Assembly: GCA_963971575.1 (NCBI GenBank)
Contig: OZ020624.1
Coordinates: 14,911,249 to 14,975,248, forward strand
Source: Liopterus haemorrhoidalis
Lineage: Eukaryota; Arthropoda; Insecta; Coleoptera; Dytiscidae
DNA length: 64,000 nt
Direction: 5' to 3'
This document shows, piece by piece, positions 56,258 to 64,000 of this stretch. Made by a program: the position numbers and the translations under genes. The notes beneath the pieces were generated by a model. The model saw only the letters and a program-made list of their open reading frames with translations. It had not been told where the DNA came from and ran no database searches. How positions within the stretch are numbered: the stretch's first letter is position 1; every line of letters begins with the position of its first letter.

Positions 56258-56556
56258 GAGTGGTTCTCAACCAGGGTGCCGCAAGCACATGAAAAGGGTG
56301 CCGCGAGCTTTTCAAAATAAATTAGCCGCTATTCTCGGAATCGAAGACCCGTGTCTTACAGAAAATACGCGGGAAATGTATTCTCTCTCACTCGTCATAA
56401 AACCCTTGCGAGTTTATTGGACGTCAAATACGCCCGACCTTGAACGGCTCGCTCGCTCGCTCTCTCTCTATTGTGACATATTTAATAGTAGGGTGCCGCG
56501 AAGATCTCACATTTTGCATAGGGGTGCCTTCACCTAAAAAAGGTTGAGAACCACTG
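56258..56556. mobile_element. Second non-autonomous hAT element, unit D
   Basis: Copy of 7172-7470 with the same CTCTAACC duplication (56250-56257). Confidence 0.88.
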
Positions 56557-56564
56557 CTCTAACC

Positions 56565-57910
56565 GATAGTTGGAATGCGAGACAGACTAGAACGAGTAGT
56601 ATGTTGTTAGACTCCGACGTGAACGCATCGTTTGTAATGTGTGTTAGACAATGCATTTATTTATTTGTACATTAATTCTTAAATAAATCAAATTAACTTA
56701 ATCTCGTGTCTTATTATAACCGCTAGTGACCATCTTAGGCTGACAGATCAGAAGTGGGATCAGGAATGATGTGTAAAAAGTTAAAATTTGGTAAAATTAA
56801 TGTGTAAACAATGTTAAAGGTCAGTGAATTCTGTGTAGTGAGTGTAGTGAAAGAAGCGTGCATTCGTGTTAGTGGGAACGAGATAGGCAACCACGTACTA
56901 CCGAGTGCGAGAGTGAACGAGATAGGCAATCACGTACTACCGAGTGCGAGTGTTAACGAGGTAGGCAACCACACACTACCGAGTGCGAGTGTTAACGGGA
57001 TAGGCAACCAGCATATTCATAGCTGGACGTGGAACCACGACGTAGATACAGGACGTAAGGGGACGGTACAGGAATACCAACGACATCCAAACGGGATAAC
57101 GCGCGAGATAACGTACTAAGTAAAGCGCAACGTAGACAGTGGTCTAAAGAACTTAGTTGAACGAAAATAGAAACAAAATAAAAACGAAATGAACGAAGAG
57201 GCCATGAACGTAACAGAATTGAACGTGACGGCAGATAATGGAACGGATGAAGAACCATTATTTTTCTCAACAAACGTCAGACGTGAACGAATGGAATTAG
57301 ATTCTGTGGATCAACTTGAAGAAAATTTAAGATGGGAGAGAGACCTTCTTAAACGAGAACGAGAACTCTTGCAGAAGGAACGAGAAGTTTTGGAAACGCA
57401 ACCATAACTTTGAGCGGTGAACGAACAGATATTTCGTTACAGGATTTGATCCAGGTAAGATTACTCTGTTAACGGCTAAGCAATGGGTGAAAAAGCTCGA
57501 AAGCATTGCGAACATCTTTGGATGGGATGAAAGACTATTTATTATATACTGCTTAAGGCAATAGGCAAACTGAAGGGAGCAGCTAAATACTGGTTCGATG
57601 GATGTGAGGATGAAATGAGTGGGGAACATTTAAAGAAACTTTTATTAAGGCATTTCCAACTAAAGTGGATGAAGCTGACATTCACATGGAATTGTCAAAG
57701 AGAATGAAGAAACGAGATGAATGTTTTGAAAATTACATTTATGAAATGAAGGCAATAGCGGCAAAGGGCAGTTTTTTCGATCAAACAATCATGAAATATA
57801 TTGCAACGGTAATTGGAGATCCGCAAATGACCAAAATGTTGGCATTATGTAAATTTGACAGTCTCCAGGAACTGATAGTTCAAGTAAAACGATACGAAAT
57901 TATTATTTTT
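56565..57910 (+). pseudogene. gag: Decayed LTR-element leader and gag, unit D
   Basis: Copy of the same relic. It lacks one 9-bp GAGTAGTAT repeat near 56595 and has a few substitutions. Confidence 0.6.
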
Positions 57911-58120
57911 ACTTGCCCGACTTTAATATATAAGGGGCAAGTATTGTAATCGCGAAAATTTTCGATGTCGAGATTTTGACGGATGTTAAAGCAAGCCTTG
58001 GACAAAAATTTGTATAGAATATAATTTGATGTATTTTTGAAGATTTATCTAAATATTTAAAAAAAAATTTTTTTTTAGTTTACATTTTTTTTTAAATATT
58101 TTTTTTATGGGAGGGCAAGT
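57911..58120. mobile_element. Putative element, internally deleted, unit D
   Basis: Same ends, but 460 bp (the equivalent of 8911-9370 in A), including the GT run, are missing at 57986. Confidence 0.4.
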
Positions 58121-61100
58121 CTAGCGGAGGTTTCCTTTCGCCACTGGTTTTTATTATTATTATTTCACGTCTTAAATTATGTTGAACGCGGTAAAAGACT
58201 TTTTTTTAACTCTTTCGACTTAATTATTTACATCTTAAAACCGTCATAAGTTAGTTTTTTGCGTCTTTTAGTTTAACCATTTTTGACAATTTTTTTTTAC
58301 CCTTTTAACAAACCTATTTCTATTAAAACGTCTTAACTCTACATTTATTTTGCTTTTAAGTGAATAATAAGGGAGTTATTTATATTACAAATATTTGAAA
58401 CTTTCCCGCCATAACTCTACAAATATTTATCGAATCAAAAAAAATATATTTGTTTTAAGGATTTGCCTTTTTATTTAAAACAATATTTGTTTTATATATT
58501 TTGCTGTTAAGTTAATTATAAGGGAGTTATTTATATTTCAAATATATGGAGTTCGCGCGCTTGTCGTTAGGAAATTTCCACATTAAACAATGTATTGTCC
58601 ACTGCGATTAAAAGTTTTTTCAGCTCTAAATTCGCTTATTTTTCTCTTATTTCCACATATAATGTATATTCTCTTCTTTCTCACCATCTCTCCTACTATT
58701 TGCACAAGTTTTTTGTCCTTGCAGTCACTTTTGCACACGTATTCGTCAGTTTTTGAGTACAAAATATCACTTTTTCATTTTTATTACGTCTTTTATTAAT
58801 ATTATACGTCTTAAAATATTTTGAACGCGGTAATACCCTTTTTTTAGCGCATTCAACTTACCTATTTACGTCTTAAAAGCGTCATAAGTTGGTTTTTTGC
58901 GCCTTTTAGGTTAACTATTTTTGACCTCTTTTTTCTTAACCCTCTTAACTAACCAATTACTCTTTTAAACGTCTTAACTCCACATATATTTTGCTGTTAA
59001 GTGAATTATAAGGGAGTTGCTTTTAGGGTGCATTCGATTTGACGCCCCGACCGTTCCGAGCACGTTCTGTACACTCAAACGTGTTCGATTTGACGCTCGG
59101 AGTACACTCAATTGTACAAATTGTACTCAATTATTATTATATTATTATTATTATTAATAACAATAGACAAATAATATTGTTATTTGTCTATGTCTACAGA
59201 GTAGGGCCATTTTATGTATTTGTGACGTTCTGCAAACAGCAAAAAAAAATTTAAAATACACCGTTCATAAAATTAAAATGGAAAAAATTCATTAAATCAA
59301 TTCATTAATTATTATCTAATTTAAAATTAATATTATTTCTTCAACATTGAAAAAAAAAAAAAAAAAAAAATCAAGGAAAAACCGAGGTACAATATAATTT
59401 TGATTCATGACTGACGTGAACTAATCTGACAGTAAAAATGCCGCCTAAAATTGTAGGGTTAGATTTTATAAACATTACGTCACAACAACGGTCAATCCGT
59501 GTTCGAGTTGCTGCGCTCCGTTAGTGCTCTATTCATGACGTCACCATCAACTGTTCGCTCAGCGCTCGCTCTACCCTGTACAACTCGAATGCACCCTTAT
59601 ATTTCAAATATTTGGAGTTCGCCGGTTTAGCGTTAGGATATTTCCACTGTAAACAATGTATTGTCCACTGCGATTAAAAGTTTTTTCAGCTCTAAATTCG
59701 CTTATTTTTCTCTTCTTTCCACTTATTATGTATATTCTCTTCTTTCTCACCATCTGTCCTATGATTTGCATCAGTTTTTTGTCTTTACAGTCACTTTTGC
59801 ACACGTATTCGTCAGTTTTTGGGTACAAAGTATCACTTTTTCATTCTTATTACGCCTTTTATTAATATTTCACGTCTTAAAATATTTTGAACGCGGTAAA
59901 ACCCTTTTTTTAGCACATTCAACTTACCTATTTACGTCTTAAAACCGTCATAAGTTGGTTTTTTGCGTCTTTTAGGTTAACTATTTTTGACCTCTTTTTT
60001 CTTAACTAACCTATTTTTATTTTAAACGTCTTAACTCCACATATATCTTGCGGTTAAGTGAATAATAAGGGAGTTATTTATATTACAAATATTTGAAGTT
60101 TTCCCGCCATTACTCTACAAATATTACTCGAATCAAAAAAATGTATTTATGTTAAGAATTTGCCTTTTAATTTTAAACAATATTTGTTTTATATATTTTG
60201 CTGTTTACTGAATTATAAGGGAGTTGATTATTTTTCAAATATTTGGAGTTCGCGCGCTTGGCGTTAGGAAATTTCCACTGTAAACAATGTATTGTCCACA
60301 GCGGTTAAAAGTTTTTTCAGCTTTAAATTCACTTGTTGTTCCCTTATTTCCACTTATTATGTCTATTCTGTTCTTTCTCACCGTCTGTCCTATGATTTGC
60401 ACAAGTTTCTTGTCTTTACAGTCACCTTGCGCACTTATAATAACCAATTTCTCTTTATAGCGTCGTAACTCCACATATATGTTGTTGTTAAGTGAATAAT
60501 AAGGGAATTATTTATGTGACAAATATTTGAAGTTTTCCCGCCATAACTCTACAAATATTTATCGAATCAAAAACATGTATTTATATTAATGATTTGGCTT
60601 TTAATTTTAAATAATACTGGTTTTACATGTTTTGCTGTTAAGTGAAATATAAGGGAGTTATTTTTATTTAAAATATTTGGAGTTCGCGCGCTTGGCGTTA
60701 GGAAATTTCCACTGTAAACAATGTATTGTCCACAGCGGTTAAAAGTTTTTTCAGCTTTAAATTCACTTGTTGTTCCCTTATTTCCACTTATTATGTCTAT
60801 TCTGTTCTTTCTCACCGTCTGTCCTATGATTTGCACAAGTTTCTTGTCTTTACAGTCACCTTGCGCACTTATAATAACCAATTTCTCTTTATAGCGTCTT
60901 AACTCCACATATATGTTGTTGTTGTTAAGTGAATAATAAGGGAATTATTTATATGACAAATATTTGAAGTTTTCCCGCCATAACTCTACAAATATTTATC
61001 GAATAAAAAACATGTATTTATATTAATGATTTGGCTTTTAATTTTAAATAATACTGGTTTTACATGTTTTGCTGTTAAGTGAAATATAAGGGAGTTATTT

Positions 61101-61639
61101 TTATTTAAAATATTTGGAGTTCGTGCGCTTGGCGTTAGGAAATTTCCACTGTAAACAAAGTATTGTCCACAGCGTTTAAAAGTTTTTTCAGCTTTAAATT
61201 CACTTGTTGTTCCCTTATTTCCACTTATTATGTATATTCTGTTCTTTCTCACCGTCTGTCCTATGATTTGCACAAGTTTTTTGTCTTTACAGTCACTTCT
61301 GCGCACGTATTCGTGAAATTTTGAGCACAAAGTATCAATTTTTGAGCACAAAGTATCACTATTTTATTCTTATTACGTCCTTTTATTAATATTTCACGTC
61401 TTAAATTATGTTGAACGCCGTAAAACACTTTTTTTAGCTCTTTCGTCTTAATTATTTACGTCTTAAAACCGTTATAAATTAGTTTTTTGCGTCTTTTAGG
61501 TTAACTATTTTTGACATCTTTTTTTTAACCCTTTCAACTAACCTATTTATCTTTTAAACTTTATGAATCCACATATGTTATGCTGTTAAGTGAATAATAA
61601 GGGAATTTATTTACATTACAAACATTTGAAGTTTTCCCG
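58121..61639. repeat. AT-rich satellite sub-repeat block, unit D
   Basis: Equivalent of A 9506-13024; the TIR element is at 59026-59596. Confidence 0.8.
59026..59596. mobile_element. 571-bp TIR element, unit D
   Basis: Copy of 10411-10981 with the same ends. Confidence 0.75.
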
Positions 61640-61828
61640 CCATAACTCTACAAATATTTATCGAATCAAAAAAATATATTTATGTTAGGGATTTACCCTT
61701 TAATTTTAAACAATATTTATTTTATATATTTTGCTGTTATGTGAATTATAAGGGAGTTATTTATATTTCAAATATTTGGAGTTCGCGCGCTTGGCGTTAG
61801 GAAATTTCCACTGTAAACAATGTATTGT

Positions 61829-62146
61829 TAGGGTGACCATCCGTCCCGGTTTTCCGGGATTGTCCCGGTGTCCCGAAAAATGTTCTCGGGACGCCCGATT
61901 GTCCCGGTTTTTGAGGTGAGGACTCTTTTTGCTCTTCACTTTGAATTTGGGGGAGGTGAGGACCTTTTTGTTTTTTTTTGCTCTTTTCTTTGAATTTGGG
62001 AGGTGAGGACCTTTTTTTTGCTCTTCACTTTGAATTTGAGAGGTGAGGACCTTTTTTTTGCTCTTCACTTGGATCTGGGAGGAAACAAAGACCTTCTTTT
62101 TTTTTCCTGTGTCCCGGTTTCCCTTCACTGAAATCTGGTCACCCTA
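61829..62146. mobile_element. Non-autonomous hAT element (MITE), unit E
   Basis: Same element, 318 bp, with the extra 39-bp segment as in C and D. Confidence 0.85.
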
Positions 62147-62339
62147 TGTATTGTGTCTACTGCGATTCAAAGTTTTTTCAGCTCAAAATTCGCTTATTGT
62201 TCCCTTATTTCCACTTATTACGTCTATTCTCTTCTTTCTCACCATCTGTCCTATGATTTGTACAAATTTTTTGTCTTTACAGTCACCTTCGCACACGTAC
62301 TCGTCAGTTTTTGAGCACAAAGTATCACTTTTTCATTCT

Positions 62340-64000
62340 CACACAGGTTAGCTTGGTGGATGCCGCGAAGAGCTACAAGAAGTGGATGAGAACCAGCGCC
62401 GGCGTGCCGCTGAGAGCCTTCATCGACACGGGTAGTGTCTACGACCTCATCACGGAGGAATGTGCACGGCGTTTGCAGTGTACGCTGTCTGCAAATGGGC
62501 AGCAATTGCATGGATTCGGCGGAGGGACGACTTGGACCTTAGGTAAGGTCGAGCTGTCCGTGATCATTGACGGCGCCGGCGTTAAGATGCACCCGTTGGT
62601 GGTGACATGTGGTTTGTCGGGAGCCGACATCCTGATAGGGCAGCCAGCGCTCTCGTCAGGCGAGGTGGTCCTGCTCGTGCGGGACGGCACGGTGAGCCTG
62701 TCGCGCGAGGAGAACTTCCTCCAAAAGCTGGCGTTGGAGGATGATGACCTGGACGAGCCATGGCAGCAGAAGTTAGAAGTACGGCTCGTCGAGGATGCCT
62801 GGCTTCTACCCAACGACGACCAGAGCCCAGCAGTCACGGTGGATGGATTGGCTGAAGGTGCGTTCCTGCTAGTTAAGGAACGGACGGTCCGGCGACACAC
62901 CTCCGAACTTATCGTAAAGGGAGCACTTTTGGGGCCAGGGCATATGAAGATGAGAATTTGGAATCAGAGTCTCAGGGGCGTTATCTGGCCCACCAAACAC
63001 CCGCTGGCGCGCGGCTTTGTTATCTTTCCAGATAAAGACCCGGAACAGGTGAACTCGGTGAGTATCATTAATAATAAATTAAGCTTTGCAGATGTCAAGG
63101 TGGGTGATATCGCTGAAAGTGAAAGGAGTGAATTGGAAGCGCTCTTGTCACGGTTGCAAAATTGCTTCTCGAGTGGGGATGAAGATTTGGGGCTCACCCA
63201 CTTGGGGGAAATGAGAATCCAGTTAACCACGCATAGCGCGTACACCGATATACCATCGCCCGTACAGGCTGTCACTCGCAGAGAGGGAAACGGTGAAACA
63301 AAAAGTGGAGACGCTACTTAACAGCAGGGCCATACGAGAGTCTGGATCGGAGTACGCAAGCCCCATCGTACTTGTCCGAAAAGCAAACGGCGGACGTCGG
63401 ATGTGCGTTGACTATCGCGCACTGAATAAGGTAACAGTGAAAGATCGACATCCGATGCCACTGGTGAAGGATGAATTCACCAAGTTAGCGGGTAAGTGTT
63501 ATTATAGTACACTTGATTTAGCCCAAGGTTATCACCAAGTCCCTATGCATGTGGACTCTGTACATAAAACTGCATTTATTACTCCGGATGGTCACTATGA
63601 GTGGTTACGAGTCCCCTTCGGGCTCGCTAATGCTCCAGCTCTCTTCCAGAAGGTAGTACAGCGAATGCTGAAGGGTATTCCCAGTGATCAGGTGCTGGCT
63701 TACATGGATGACCTGCTGATACCCTCCGAGAGCATAGCTGGCGGGCTCCGTCAGTTGGAGCAGGTGCTACAATCGGTGGCAAGAGCCGGATTGAAATTAA
63801 ACTTAGCTAAATGCTCTTTCCTACAAAACAAGGTAACATATCTGGGCCACGACATAAGCGGCGGCGGTATCCGACCTGGAGAGCGCAAAATCACGGCGGT
63901 AAGCGACTTTCCTGTACCCAAAAATGTACATGGCGTAAGACAGTTCTTAGGCTTAACGAGTTATTTCAGGAAATTCATACCGAACTTTTCTGTTGTAGCT
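62340..64000 (+). pseudogene. pol: Ty3/Gypsy pol relic, unit E (cut by window end)
   Basis: The protease-side frame is open to 63321, as in D, and the reverse transcriptase follows in another frame up to the window end. YMDD is visible at about 63702-63713. The site that is TAG in A and B is GAG here (near 63306). Confidence 0.85.

Larger units (their letters stand above)
49070..61639. repeat. Macrosatellite unit D (12,570 bp, complete)
   Basis: Complete unit of the second subfamily. Compared with A and B: the Gypsy protease-side frame has no TGA or TAG stop, the hAT MITE has one more internal 39-bp segment, the 16-bp minisatellite is about 96 bp shorter, the LINE keeps 73 bp that A and B lost, 460 bp are missing from the GT-microsatellite element, and one 430-bp satellite sub-repeat variant differs. 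Confidence 0.9.
61640..64000. repeat. Macrosatellite unit E (cut by window end)
   Basis: Start of a fifth unit, matching unit D in its diagnostic sites (an 18-mer-scale extra segment in the MITE and an open protease-side frame). The window ends inside the reverse-transcriptase/RNase H part of its Gypsy relic, so the array continues beyond the window. Confidence 0.9.

Overview
This is eukaryotic, almost certainly insect, repeat DNA. Evidence: AT-rich sequence, hAT and PIF/Harbinger elements with target-site duplications, Ty3/Gypsy and LINE relics, an intron with GT..AG borders, and a full-length Maverick/Polinton whose accessory genes look animal-type. There is no bacterial operon structure, no rRNA or tRNA gene, and no ordinary host gene that I can support. 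The species cannot be named from the sequence.

Layout. The window is a head-to-tail array of a macrosatellite of about 13 kb: unit A 1-13024, unit B 13025-26059, unit C 26060-49069, unit D 49070-61639 and unit E 61640 to the window end. A complete unit holds, in order: an AT-rich satellite piece; a hAT MITE with TIR TAGGGTGACCA; a 5'-truncated Ty3/Gypsy pol with a 3' LTR; a 16-bp minisatellite; an antisense LINE reverse-transcriptase relic; a second hAT MITE; a decayed gag region from another LTR element; an element with a GT microsatellite; and a 3.5 kb block of AT-rich sub-repeats that contains a 571-bp TIR element. A and B form one subfamily and D and E another, judged by shared nonsense mutations and indels. 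Unit C has lost about 9.5 kb by recombination between sub-repeats and carries a private stack of nested DNA transposons.

The main object is a 17,332-bp Maverick/Polinton at 26110-43441, inside unit C. It has a 6-bp target duplication (GTTAGG), AG...CT termini and two-part inverted repeats. Its ORFs are almost all open, so it is young. Minus-strand genes: a 56-aa zinc-ribbon protein, protein-primed DNA polymerase B (1251 aa), two related zinc-binding proteins, a BIR-domain protein with three 92-aa repeats, an exonuclease-like protein, a chromodomain integrase, a fibre-like low-complexity protein, a coiled-coil protein and the packaging ATPase. Plus-strand genes: a two-exon gene of 160 aa, and a late-type cluster with a PLA2-like protein, adenain-type protease, minor capsid protein, a 49-aa protein and the double-jelly-roll capsid protein. 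Together these are the replication, integration, packaging and capsid genes of a virus-like transposon (adintovirus/Polinton type), plus a possible apoptosis-control gene.

Unit C also holds a PIF/Harbinger element with two hAT elements nested inside it, one of which splits its transposase, and a perfect 60-bp inverted repeat. Outside the Maverick, almost all open frames are satellite artefacts or broken transposon genes.
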